From Bacteroidales bacterium UBA3143 (GTDB lineage: Bacteria; Bacteroidota; Bacteroidia; Bacteroidales; Dysgonomonadaceae), in assembly GCA_002364735.1 (NCBI GenBank), contig DEZB01000056.1, positions 1 to 64,000 of the forward strand: a stretch of 64,000 nucleotides of DNA, written 5' to 3'. The notes beneath the pieces are model-generated. The model was given only the letters and a program-made list of their open reading frames with translations. It did not search any database and was not told the origin of the DNA. Of this stretch, positions 44,637 through 53,316 are shown piece by piece. The position numbers were made by a program, and so were the translations under genes. Position 1 is the first letter of the stretch. Each line of letters begins with the position of its first letter.

Positions 44637-46115
44637 ATGTCATTTATTGCAGATAGAATTACTACAGATGGATTTACTTTCGACGACCTGTTGTTAGTAC
44701 CCGCATATTCCGAAGTTCTCCCACGGGATGTTGATTTAAGCACAAAATTTTCACGAAATATTACGCTGAATACGCCAATGATTTCAGCGGCAATGGATAC
44801 TGTTACCGAAACGAATATGGCTATTGCCGTCGCGCGTGAAGGTGGCATTGGCGTTATTCACAAAAACATGTCAATAGAGAATCAAGCCAAACAAGTTCGC
44901 GCCGTTAAACGTGCAGAGAATGGAATGATCCTTAACCCCATCAGCATAACCCGTGGAAAGACAGTGAAAGATGCACTTGACTTGATGGCTGAGTATCGCA
45001 TTGGTGGCATACCAGTTGTAGATGGCGACAATCATCTTGTGGGTATTGTTACAAACCGCGACTTGCGCTTTGAACGAGATATGGCTAAGCTTATCGACGA
45101 TGTGATGACCAAAGAAGGGCTTGTTACAACAAATCAATCAACCGACTTAGAGTCAGCAGCAGACATACTACAAGAGCATAAAATAGAGAAACTCCCCGTA
45201 GTAGATGCAAACAATAGCCTTATCGGGCTAATTACTTATAAAGATATAACCAAAGCAAAAGACAAACCATTTGCATGCAAGGACGACCAAGGTCAACTGC
45301 GTGTTGCAGCAGCTATTGGCGTAACGCCCGATTCTGTTGATCGTGCAAATGCTTTAGTAGAAGCAGGCGTTGATGCAATAATAATTGACACGGCACACGG
45401 ACATTCAAAAGGCGTTGCTGATATGTTAAAACTAATAAAGAGTCTACATCCAACAATAGATGTTGTGGTGGGTAACATTGCAACTGGCGAAGCAGCTAAA
45501 ATGCTTATTGAGGCAGGTGCCGATGGCGTGAAGGTGGGTATTGGTCCTGGATCAATATGCACCACTCGAATTATAGCTGGAGTTGGTGTGCCTCAAGTAT
45601 CCGCAATATATGATGTAGCAACTGCACTGAAGGGAACTGGTGTTCCTGTTATTGCTGATGGTGGGTTGCGTTATTCTGGAGATATTGTGAAAGCTTTAGC
45701 TGCAGGTGCTTCTTCTGTTATGATGGGATCATTGCTTGCAGGAACAGAGGAATCTCCTGGTGAAACCATCATCTTTAATGGTCGTAAATTTAAAACGTAC
45801 CGCGGAATGGGATCACTATCAGCTATGCAAAAAGGCTCCAAAGACAGATACTTCCAAGATACCGAAGATGATATCAAAAAACTTGTTCCCGAAGGAATTG
45901 AAGCACGTGTTCCTTTCAAAGGCACATTGCAAGAAGTTTTATACCAAATGATAGGTGGTTTGCGTGCCGGAATGGGATATTGTGGAGCTGCAACAATTGA
46001 ACAATTGCACAAAGCAAAATTCACCCAAATAACTACTGCAGGCTATGCTGAAAGCCATCCACATGGGGTTATGATTACACGCGAAGCGCCCAACTATAGT
46101 CGTGGAAGCGAATAA
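44637..46115 (+). CDS. guaB: IMP dehydrogenase
   Basis: The 492-residue enzyme makes XMP from IMP, the committed step of GMP synthesis. The catalytic barrel is split by a CBS-domain pair (about residues 95-210, with GGIPVVDGDNHLVGIVTNRD). The catalytic Cys is in GPGSICTTR, and the mobile flap starts at YRGMGS. The family-typical start MSFIADRITTDGFTFDD was chosen over a frame start 45 bases earlier because a promoter box lies between the two. A hairpin terminator follows the gene. Confidence 0.97.
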   Translation: MSFIADRITTDGFTFDDLLLVPAYSEVLPRDVDLSTKFSRNITLNTPMISAAMDTVTETNMAIAVAREGGIGVIHKNMSIENQAKQVRAVKRAENGMILNPISITRGKTVKDALDLMAEYRIGGIPVVDGDNHLVGIVTNRDLRFERDMAKLIDDVMTKEGLVTTNQSTDLESAADILQEHKIEKLPVVDANNSLIGLITYKDITKAKDKPFACKDDQGQLRVAAAIGVTPDSVDRANALVEAGVDAIIIDTAHGHSKGVADMLKLIKSLHPTIDVVVGNIATGEAAKMLIEAGADGVKVGIGPGSICTTRIIAGVGVPQVSAIYDVATALKGTGVPVIADGGLRYSGDIVKALAAGASSVMMGSLLAGTEESPGETIIFNGRKFKTYRGMGSLSAMQKGSKDRYFQDTEDDIKKLVPEGIEARVPFKGTLQEVLYQMIGGLRAGMGYCGAATIEQLHKAKFTQITTAGYAESHPHGVMITREAPNYSRGSE

Positions 46116-46146
46116 TTAAGACATAAGTTCATAATCATTTATATTC

Positions 46147-46182
46147 AAAACGTTCTTCATATTATTGTGAAGAACGTTTTTT
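46147..46182 (+). terminator. guaB terminator
   Basis: CGTTCTTCA (46151-46159) pairs with TGAAGAACG (46168-46176) over an 8-base loop, followed by six T. An A-run on the other side makes it potentially bidirectional. Confidence 0.85.
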
Positions 46183-46406
46183 GTTGAATATACTCTGAAT
46201 TATTATTACCCTACCGAATTACAGGTTCAGTTAGTTTTTTGCATATAAAGAATAGCCTAAAAGTCTAAATAATAATTGTTATTTAAAGAGGATTGAAAGA
46301 ACCTCGACATTATTTATAAATACAAACAAAAACTGTATCTTGCACACTGCTTTACAATGTGGTAAGCAAAAGAGAGAAGATTAAACCAGCAATTCAGAAT
46401 TCTCAC

Positions 46407-47561
46407 ATGATGTTACAACAGAACAAAAACAATAGAGTCTATTTAGAACAATTAATCCATACGACTAAAGCACAGCACATTCCTGATGATCGCTTAGGTG
46501 TTTTTGCAATAAAACTAATTGAAAAAGCAGGTGCAGTTTCTCTTTCTGGCAAAACAACAAACCATGAAGCCTACCACAAACTAATGGAAGAAGCAATAAA
46601 AATAGATCCCAACATAAAAGACAACATACGAGTTTTGCCAAACAAAGATTTGGGCGAAAAGCAATGGGCTGTAGTTACAAATTCTGTAGCCGACTTGAGG
46701 TATCATCCCGCTCACCCTTCAGAATTGGTCACGCAAGTGTTATTGGGTATGCCCATTAAACTGTTGGACAAAAATAACGACTGGCTACAAGTTCAAACAC
46801 CTGAGGGATACATTGGATGGATTACTATTGGGTCGTTGCATCTATTAACAAGAAAAGACCTGAATGACTACTTGAAGAGACCCAAAATAATTGTCACAAG
46901 TCACTATGCACTTTCTTATTCAGAACCCACTCCTAACTCAGAGCGTGTGTCAGATATAGTTATTGGCAATACGCTGGTAGTTAATAGCACACTGAAAGAT
47001 TATTACTCCGTAAACTATCCCGATGGAAGGGAAGCCTACATACCGAAAGAGGAGACATGCATGATGAGTGATTGGATAAATAATATAGAGCTTCCTGGAG
47101 AAAGCATAATTGCTACAGCGAAACAATTTATGGGTGTGCCCTATGTGTGGGGCGGCACCTCATCGAAAGGTTTAGATTGCAGTGGGTTGGTTAAGTTGGT
47201 GTTTTTTATGCACGGATTAATTATTGCCCGTGATGCATCGCAACAAATCAAATATGGGCATGAAGTAGATAACATGGGCAATTTTGATACACTTCAATCA
47301 GGCGATTTGGTTTTTTTTGGTGAGAAAGCTACAGATGAAAAACCCAATGAACGTGTTGTTCACGTCGGCATTTATATAGGCAACCAAGAGTTTATTCATG
47401 CTTCCGACAATGTGCATGTTAGCAGCTTCAATACTGACAGTTCTATATATGATGCGTTCAATACTAACAGATACTTACGCTCTATGCGCTATCTCGGACA
47501 TGAAGATACCAAAGGAATAGAACCCATTACGAGGCATCCTTACTATTTACCTCAAGAATAA
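46407..47561 (+). CDS. NlpC/P60 endopeptidase of murein peptide recycling (YkfC-like)
   Basis: The protein (384 residues from this ATG) has an N-terminal helical part and bacterial SH3 domains (DLRYHPAHPSELVTQVLLG and a second near 190-235). A C-terminal NlpC/P60 domain follows, with catalytic Cys in GLDCSGLVK and His in VVHVGIYIG, then FIHAS. This layout matches gamma-D-glutamyl-L-diamino acid endopeptidases, which trim cell-wall peptides to L-Ala-D-Glu. The product is the substrate of the epimerase encoded 24 bases downstream, which supports the call. No signal peptide is evident. The frame could start at a GTG (46359); this ATG is preferred because GTG starts are rare here. Confidence 0.85.
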   Translation: MMLQQNKNNRVYLEQLIHTTKAQHIPDDRLGVFAIKLIEKAGAVSLSGKTTNHEAYHKLMEEAIKIDPNIKDNIRVLPNKDLGEKQWAVVTNSVADLRYHPAHPSELVTQVLLGMPIKLLDKNNDWLQVQTPEGYIGWITIGSLHLLTRKDLNDYLKRPKIIVTSHYALSYSEPTPNSERVSDIVIGNTLVVNSTLKDYYSVNYPDGREAYIPKEETCMMSDWINNIELPGESIIATAKQFMGVPYVWGGTSSKGLDCSGLVKLVFFMHGLIIARDASQQIKYGHEVDNMGNFDTLQSGDLVFFGEKATDEKPNERVVHVGIYIGNQEFIHASDNVHVSSFNTDSSIYDAFNTNRYLRSMRYLGHEDTKGIEPITRHPYYLPQE

Positions 47562-47585
47562 CAAGCACACTTAATCTCTCAACAA

Positions 47586-48623
47586 ATGAAGCTGAGCTGG
47601 ACACCCTACGATTTGCAACTGAAGCATACTTTCACCATTTCTGGTTTTTCACGAAAAACCACGCCCGTCGTAATTACTCGTATAGCATACGAAGGGCTAA
47701 TTGGATATGGTGAAGCCTCACTCCCACCCTATCTGGGCGAAACACAATCGTCCGTAATTAAGTTTCTCCAAAAGGTTGATTTATCTCACTTCTCAGATCC
47801 AACTCATTTGGATGAGATACTAACCTATGTAGACCAAATTGACGAAAACAATACCGCAGCAAAAGCTTCAATAGATATTGCTCTACACGATTTGGCTGGA
47901 AAGATTATTGGTGCACCTTGGCACAAAATATGGGGATTGAACAAATATGCAGTACCAGACACTACTTTTACTATTGGTATAGATACTGACGAGGTGGTTC
48001 GCGAAAAAACACGCGAAGCGTTGGGTAGTTTTAATATCCTAAAGATAAAAGTGGGAGGCGATCACGATAAACGCATGATTGAGGCTATTCGTTCCGTAAC
48101 CGACCTGCCTTTGGCAGTTGATGCAAATCAGGGATGGCATGATAAGCACGAAGCTTTGGACATGATACATTGGTTGAAAGAAAAAAACGTTGTGATGGTT
48201 GAGCAACCACTCCCGAAAGAAGACATTGAGAATATTGCTTGGCTCACAGAGCATAGTCCATTGCCCATTATGGCCGATGAATCTATTCAGCGATTGTGCG
48301 ATGTGGAAAAATTGAAAGGAGTATTTTCGGGCATCAACATCAAGCTAATGAAATGCACTGGCATGCGCGAAGCATGGAAAATGCGCAATCTCGCTCAAAC
48401 ATTAGGTATGAAGGTAATGATTGGATGCATGACAGAAACCTCTTGTGCCATTTCTGCAGCCACACAGCTTTCATCAGGGTTAGACTTTGCTGATTTGGAT
48501 GGTGCTTTGTTAATTGAAAATGATTGCTTTGAAGGGGCGAAGCTTGAAAAAGGGAAGATGATAGCGAAGAATGAAATGGGAATTGGCGTGAAACTGACTG
48601 AAAGTTTAAACTTTAACAAATGA
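47586..48623 (+). CDS. L-Ala-D/L-Glu epimerase (enolase superfamily)
   Basis: The 345-residue enzyme of the muconate-lactonizing subgroup inverts the Glu centre of L-Ala-D-Glu so that the murein dipeptide can be hydrolysed. Catalytic Lys155 lies in KIKVGG and the second Lys263 in NIKLMKCTG. Metal ligands are Asp179 (VDANQGW), Glu206 (VEQPL) and Asp231 (ADES). The DLD motif at 303-305, which holds the substrate amino group in dipeptide epimerases, is present. The gene follows the NlpC/P60 endopeptidase and completes the pair. Confidence 0.92.
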   Translation: MKLSWTPYDLQLKHTFTISGFSRKTTPVVITRIAYEGLIGYGEASLPPYLGETQSSVIKFLQKVDLSHFSDPTHLDEILTYVDQIDENNTAAKASIDIALHDLAGKIIGAPWHKIWGLNKYAVPDTTFTIGIDTDEVVREKTREALGSFNILKIKVGGDHDKRMIEAIRSVTDLPLAVDANQGWHDKHEALDMIHWLKEKNVVMVEQPLPKEDIENIAWLTEHSPLPIMADESIQRLCDVEKLKGVFSGINIKLMKCTGMREAWKMRNLAQTLGMKVMIGCMTETSCAISAATQLSSGLDFADLDGALLIENDCFEGAKLEKGKMIAKNEMGIGVKLTESLNFNK

Positions 48624-48626
48624 AAA

Positions 48627-48662
48627 GGTCATGCTTTTGCAAAATAAATCAAAAACATGACC
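48627..48662. terminator. Hairpin between the epimerase and pncA
   Basis: GGTCATG (48627-48633) pairs with CATGACC (48656-48662), continued by TTTTG/CAAAA (48635-48639 with 48650-48654). The genes on both sides converge on it; U-tracts are weak. Confidence 0.55.
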
Positions 48663-48713
48663 CCTATTATTGACATATGAATCACAATTGCTGAAAATGT
48701 AAACCGTTAAGTT

Positions 48714-49256
48714 CTAAACATCCTTAGCCTCCACCAACAAACAACCTGCCTTATACATTTCGTTCAACGCCTTCTTACCATCTCCTTCTTCTAAATCAAC
48801 TGCTGCTATGGCATCAGTCACAACATACGTGTGAAATCCTAACTTTACAGCATCTAAAGCCGAAGCCCTAACACAATAATCAGTTGCCAGACCAACAATG
48901 TATAACGACCCAACATTTTGCTCACGCAGGTAATCAGGCAGAGAGATGTTTGTTGCATCAAACGCAGAATATCCATGATCGTCAAGCCCAGTGCCTTTAA
49001 ATGTAAGTTGATCTATTTTATCTTGATTCAATCCTGGGTTAAGTTTTGCACCTTCCGTTTCTGCTACACAATGCACAGGCCAACCTTGGAAATGTGTTGA
49101 ATCATGAGGATGCCAGTCTTGTGTAGCTATTACAACATCTACTTTATCCATCAAGTTATTTATAACGGGTACAATTTGATTTCCTTCTTTGATTGCTAAA
49201 GAACCTCCAGGGCAAAAATCGTTTTGAACATCTACTATTAATAAAGCTTTTTTCAT
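48714..49256 (-). CDS. pncA: Nicotinamidase
   Basis: The 180-residue amidohydrolase turns nicotinamide into nicotinate for NAD salvage. Catalytic Asp9, Lys87 and Cys128 lie in IVDVQNDF, TFKGTG and ATDYCV. Metal ligands Asp47 and His49 lie in TQDWHP, with a third His in WPVHC. It is a single gene, convergent with the epimerase. Confidence 0.95.
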   Translation of the reverse strand: MKKALLIVDVQNDFCPGGSLAIKEGNQIVPVINNLMDKVDVVIATQDWHPHDSTHFQGWPVHCVAETEGAKLNPGLNQDKIDQLTFKGTGLDDHGYSAFDATNISLPDYLREQNVGSLYIVGLATDYCVRASALDAVKLGFHTYVVTDAIAAVDLEEGDGKKALNEMYKAGCLLVEAKDV

Positions 49257-49595
49257 TTCAATATTTATTTAATAAGGTGATTATTTATTTGAATTAGAGC
49301 ATTAACATATTACTCTCTTTATAATATAACAAATAAAATGAAGAGAGGTTGAGTATCTTAAAGTTTTCAATGAACTTGACAAATATACATTTTACAATAT
49401 TTCATGCGCAACAAACAATTTACATTACTGTTTAATCGAAATCCATCTTCTCTCCAATAAATCGTATTACAGAACTTAAGATATCCTACCATCCTTCATT
49501 AAAGAAAAAAATCACTACATATAGTGATTGATAGCTATCACAATTAGTTATTTCTTTGTATCAGATAAAAAAAACTAACTTTTTTAACCCCCACA
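49257..49595. other. Intergenic region upstream of the TonB receptor
   Basis: No gene is seen. Apart from the palindrome pair at 49510-49540 the tract is AT-rich and featureless. A reasonable -7 box for the receptor was not found. Confidence 0.5.
49510..49540. promoter_or_regulatory. Adjacent palindromes upstream of the TonB receptor, candidate operator
   Basis: AATCACTA/TAGTGATT (49510-49517 with 49522-49529) and the perfect 12-bp palindrome TGATAGCTATCA (49529-49540) lie side by side, 55-85 bases before the start codon. Size and place suit a repressor site such as a metal regulator; the regulator is not identified. Confidence 0.45.
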
Positions 49596-51995
49596 ATGAA
49601 AAAACTACTTCTACTGTTTTTTTTCACACTACAAGTTCTTTTCACCTTCTCAATCAATTACTATCCAATTGAAGATGAAAAAGGCGAGAAAGACAAAGAC
49701 ACAATTAGAACGCTCAATTTAGATGAATTTGTTATTACAAGTTCGGTTAAAGAAACCAACGCCATGAAGCGAATGCCAACTGCTGTATCAGTTATCTCTC
49801 CAAAGATGCTACAAGACAGACAAGTGGAGTCTCTTTCATCATTAAGTGGTTTTGTCCCCAACTTTTTTGTGCCAGACTATGGGTCAAAGGTGTCCACCCC
49901 GATCTACATACGTGGAGTTGGTGCACGTTCAGGATCTCAAACTGTCAGTCTTTATGTTGACAATGTACCCATCTTCAACCCATCGGCTTTCGATTTTGAG
50001 TTTCAAGACATTCAGCGCATTGAAGTGTTGCGCGGTTCACAAGGCACACTGTATGGAAGAAACGCCATTGGCGGCATTGTAAATGTTTACACCCTCTCGC
50101 CCCTCACCTATCAAGGCAGCTCTGTGGCAATTGGAGGTGGCAATCTTGGACAATTTGAAGCAAGGATGTCAAATTACAGCAAGTTCAATGATAAAATTGG
50201 CACCTCATTGGCGCTATATTATAAAAAGAACGATGGCTACTTTATCAACAATTACACAGGAAAGAAAATTGATGATTATGAAAACGTAGGTGGTCGCCTA
50301 AAGGTTGAGCTGCAAGCCAATGATGCTTTTACAGCAAACCTGTTCAGTGTATTCGACTTTGTGTCGCAAGGAGCATTCCCATATATGCACAGAGACTCTG
50401 CAGCTGTTAACTTCAACGAACCTTCGTCCTACAAACGTAAATTGTTTTCGCAAGGTCTGTCATTGAAATACCAAGGTGATGGATTCGTTGTGAACTCAAA
50501 CACGGGTTATCAATATTTGAATGATGACATGAAGATGGATCAGGATTATACTGATCGTGCTATCTTCTCTATTCAACAAGAACAAAACCAACACTCACTC
50601 AGTCAAGAAATTACATTTAAGTCCGACAAAAAAGACCGTTACAATTGGGTGATAGGTGCATTTGGATTTTACGACTACCGCAAAGTGAACACACCAGTAG
50701 CGATAAAAAAAGACGGTGTGCAAATGATGCAGAAGATGCTGGATAATATGCTTCCCAATATACCTGGAATGCCAATGCCCTCCATTAAGTATGCTACAGA
50801 TAGAATAGATCTGCCAGGTATTTATCGTAAACCTTCAAAGGGGATTGCTCTCTTCGAACAATCGTCTATGAACAATCTCTTTGGCGCACAAGGTTTGTCT
50901 CTAACGTTTGGCATACGTGCCGATTACGAACACACCTCGATCGACTACTTCACGGAAACACAAGGGGTGAATGTAAATGTAACACCTCCAAATTACCCTC
51001 CCAATAGACCTCCTATCGTAGTGAAAGGCGATACATTGATGCAAGGAAGCTTCTCAAAAGGATTTTGGGAAGTGTTGCCAAAGTTAGCATTGCAATATGA
51101 TTTAAGAGACAACGCATTTATATACCTATCCGTATCAAAAGGATATAAAACGGGTGGATACAATGAGCAATCTTTCTCAAAAATATCGCAAGATATTTTG
51201 AAAGAAACACTTATGAAGAAGGTAATGGGGGGAATGCCTGGAGTAAGACCTGGAACGGGCGGAGGCATGCCTCCAAATATTCCTCCAGCTGTAGACAAAG
51301 TTGAACCACTTACTTTGGAACAACAATTATCTTTTGATCCTGAAACAAGCTGGAATTATGAATTAGGAGGCAGATTCGACCTACTGAATAACAAACTGAG
51401 CACCACTTTTACGCTTTTTGCAATAGATGTAAAAAACATCCAATTGATAAATATTACACAAGGAGGGCGCACCGTGTCAAACGGAGGAAAGTCATCAAGT
51501 AAAGGAGCTGAGCTGAGTTTGGCTTACTCACCTTCACGGTCATTTTCATTCTTTACTGAATATGGCTTTGTAAATGCTGAGTTTAAGAACTACTTAACTG
51601 TTGACAAAAAGGGAGACCCAATTGATTATTCGGGAAACAAAGTCCCATTTGCTCCTCGTCACACATTGAGTTTGGGTGGCAACTTTCGTCATTCGTTTAA
51701 TGGTAATTCTCTTATCGATCAAATCAATGCGAGTGTGCAATACACTGGTGCTGGAAAAATTTATTGGACAGAATCAAACAATGCACATCAATCATTTTAC
51801 GGTCTTACAAATGCAAATATAACTGCTGAAAAAGGAAATGTCGCATTAGAGTTATGGGCAAAAAACATATTTGACACCTCATACAATGCATTCTATTTTG
51901 AAGCTGCAGACATGTCGGGTCAAGTAAACCCATTTGTTCAGCATGGCTATCCCGCCAGATTTGGTGCAACACTAAAATACACAATCGCTTACTGA
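49596..51995 (+). CDS. TonB-dependent receptor with Met/Pro-rich inserts
   Basis: The 799-residue protein has a signal peptide (about 1-20), a short linker, a plug domain (about 45-170, with RIEVLRGSQGTLYGRNAIGG) and a 22-strand-type barrel ending in an aromatic strand (GATLKYTIAY). It has no carboxypeptidase-like N-domain and no SusD partner, so it resembles siderophore or metal receptors rather than SusC. Two inserts are unusual: residues 377-394, with six Met among Pro and Asn, and 540-565, Gly/Met/Pro-rich. Such segments could bind metal or be lineage-specific loops. Substrate unknown. Confidence 0.88.
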   Translation: MKKLLLLFFFTLQVLFTFSINYYPIEDEKGEKDKDTIRTLNLDEFVITSSVKETNAMKRMPTAVSVISPKMLQDRQVESLSSLSGFVPNFFVPDYGSKVSTPIYIRGVGARSGSQTVSLYVDNVPIFNPSAFDFEFQDIQRIEVLRGSQGTLYGRNAIGGIVNVYTLSPLTYQGSSVAIGGGNLGQFEARMSNYSKFNDKIGTSLALYYKKNDGYFINNYTGKKIDDYENVGGRLKVELQANDAFTANLFSVFDFVSQGAFPYMHRDSAAVNFNEPSSYKRKLFSQGLSLKYQGDGFVVNSNTGYQYLNDDMKMDQDYTDRAIFSIQQEQNQHSLSQEITFKSDKKDRYNWVIGAFGFYDYRKVNTPVAIKKDGVQMMQKMLDNMLPNIPGMPMPSIKYATDRIDLPGIYRKPSKGIALFEQSSMNNLFGAQGLSLTFGIRADYEHTSIDYFTETQGVNVNVTPPNYPPNRPPIVVKGDTLMQGSFSKGFWEVLPKLALQYDLRDNAFIYLSVSKGYKTGGYNEQSFSKISQDILKETLMKKVMGGMPGVRPGTGGGMPPNIPPAVDKVEPLTLEQQLSFDPETSWNYELGGRFDLLNNKLSTTFTLFAIDVKNIQLINITQGGRTVSNGGKSSSKGAELSLAYSPSRSFSFFTEYGFVNAEFKNYLTVDKKGDPIDYSGNKVPFAPRHTLSLGGNFRHSFNGNSLIDQINASVQYTGAGKIYWTESNNAHQSFYGLTNANITAEKGNVALELWAKNIFDTSYNAFYFEAADMSGQVNPFVQHGYPARFGATLKYTIAY

Positions 51996-52034
51996 TATTT
52001 ATAATAAAATTTGATTACTCGATTTTGCAAAATT

Positions 52035-52069
52035 AATATCCCGGGAATACCTATTCTCGGGATATTTTG
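52035..52069 (+). terminator. Terminator of the TonB receptor gene
   Basis: AATATCCCG (52035-52043) pairs with CGGGATATT (52058-52066), continued inward by GGAATA with TATTCT. T residues follow. It lies 40 bases after the stop codon. Confidence 0.8.
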
Positions 52070-52070
52070 T

Positions 52071-52078
52071 TAATTTCG
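52071..52078 (+). promoter_or_regulatory. Candidate -7 box for the DUF4494 gene
   Basis: TAATTTCG resembles TAnnTTTG with one mismatch and lies 24 bases before the start codon, just past the terminator. Confidence 0.3.
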
Positions 52079-52102
52079 CATTAAACTAAAACTGAAAAAA
52101 AT

Positions 52103-52561
52103 ATGTACAATTGGTTTGAATGTAAAGTTCGTTATGAAAAGATGCTTGAAACAGGAATTCAGAAAATGGTGACTGAGCCCTACTTAGTAGATGCATGGTC
52201 GTTTACTGAAGCAGAGGCCCGAATAACCGAAGAAATTACGCCATATATGTCTGGAGAATTCTCAATCTCAGACATCAAACGTGTAAAATATTCCGAATCG
52301 TTCTTTAACGAAACTGGTGATCGCTATTACAAAATGAGACTCTATTTCATCACGCTGGATGAGAAGAGTGGCACCGAGAAAAAGTCAGCTACAAATATGC
52401 TTGTTCAAGCATCAACACTTAAGGAAGCGGTAGAGATAATAGAAACGGAAATGGAGAAATCAATGGTTGATTACACCATTGCCAGTGCTACTGAAACAGC
52501 CATTATGGATGTTTACCAATACAGTGCCGCAGAAGAGTCTAAAAAAGAAGAGTCGGCATAA
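52103..52561 (+). CDS. DUF4494 family protein
   Basis: The 152-residue cytoplasmic protein begins MYNWFECKVRYEKM and contains PYLVDAWSFTEAEARI, features I associate with the Bacteroidota DUF4494 family. No catalytic motif is visible; it alternates strands and helices and ends in a charged tail. Its stop overlaps the yggS start by one base (TAATG), so it is translationally coupled to a PLP-homeostasis gene. A role linked to that process is only a guess. Confidence 0.8.
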   Translation: MYNWFECKVRYEKMLETGIQKMVTEPYLVDAWSFTEAEARITEEITPYMSGEFSISDIKRVKYSESFFNETGDRYYKMRLYFITLDEKSGTEKKSATNMLVQASTLKEAVEIIETEMEKSMVDYTIASATETAIMDVYQYSAAEESKKEESA

Positions 52562-53226
52562 TGGATATTAAAGATAACATACATGAAATAAAGAAAGAGC
52601 TACCAGCAAATGTGCGCTTGGTGGCTGTTTCTAAATTTCACGATGAGAGTGAGATATTGAAAGCTTATGAAACGGGACACCGCCTTTTTGGAGAAAGTCG
52701 CGTTCAGGAGCTAATTGAAAAACAACCAACTTTGCCAGACGACATCCAGTGGCACTTTATAGGCAATTTGCAAAGAAACAAAGTCAAATTTATTGTCCCT
52801 TTTATAAAGTGTATCCATAGTGTAGATTCCAAAAGACTATTACACCAAATTGAGCGACAAGCTGCCGCAGTTGACAGGGTTATTCCATGCTTATTACAGA
52901 TACACATTGCGAAAGAAGATACCAAAGCAGGATTTACTGAATCTGAATGTTGGGATTTATTATCGAATGGTAAATGGAGGGAGTGGAAACACATACAGCT
53001 GGTAGGAGTAATGGGCATGGCTACCTTTACAGACGATGAAAATATTGTAAGAGGCGAGTTTCAAAAACTGAATCGCTTTTACAAGAAAATAAAAGAACAC
53101 TATTTTGCAGATGATCCTCAGTTTAAAGAAATATCAATGGGCATGTCTTCTGACTATAAAATAGCAATAGAAGAAGGCAGCACACTAATAAGAGTGGGTT
53201 CAACTATATTTGGAGAGAGAGAATAG
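52561..53226 (+). CDS. YggS-type pyridoxal phosphate homeostasis protein
   Basis: The 221-residue single-domain alanine-racemase-fold protein (PLPBP family) carries PLP on Lys25 in VAVSKFHD. Further landmarks are FGESRVQEL, WHFIGNLQRNK and SMGMSSDYKIAIEEGST, which bind the phosphate and ring. It buffers PLP and affects amino-acid metabolism in other bacteria. It is coupled to the DUF4494 gene upstream. Confidence 0.95.
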   Translation: MDIKDNIHEIKKELPANVRLVAVSKFHDESEILKAYETGHRLFGESRVQELIEKQPTLPDDIQWHFIGNLQRNKVKFIVPFIKCIHSVDSKRLLHQIERQAAAVDRVIPCLLQIHIAKEDTKAGFTESECWDLLSNGKWREWKHIQLVGVMGMATFTDDENIVRGEFQKLNRFYKKIKEHYFADDPQFKEISMGMSSDYKIAIEEGSTLIRVGSTIFGERE

Positions 53227-53248
53227 CTCTTTTTGATAAAGATTTATG

Positions 53249-53256
53249 TATTTTTG
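53249..53256 (+). promoter_or_regulatory. -7 box for the dihydroorotate-dehydrogenase-like gene
   Basis: TATTTTTG matches TAnnTTTG and lies 60 bases before the start codon. The nearest TTTG upstream is only 13 bases away, so no proper -33 element is seen. Confidence 0.4.
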
Positions 53257-53316
53257 CATGTGTGTAGAAGCAAAACAAAAAAACAGTAACTTACTATCTG
53301 AAACATCTTAGAAACA

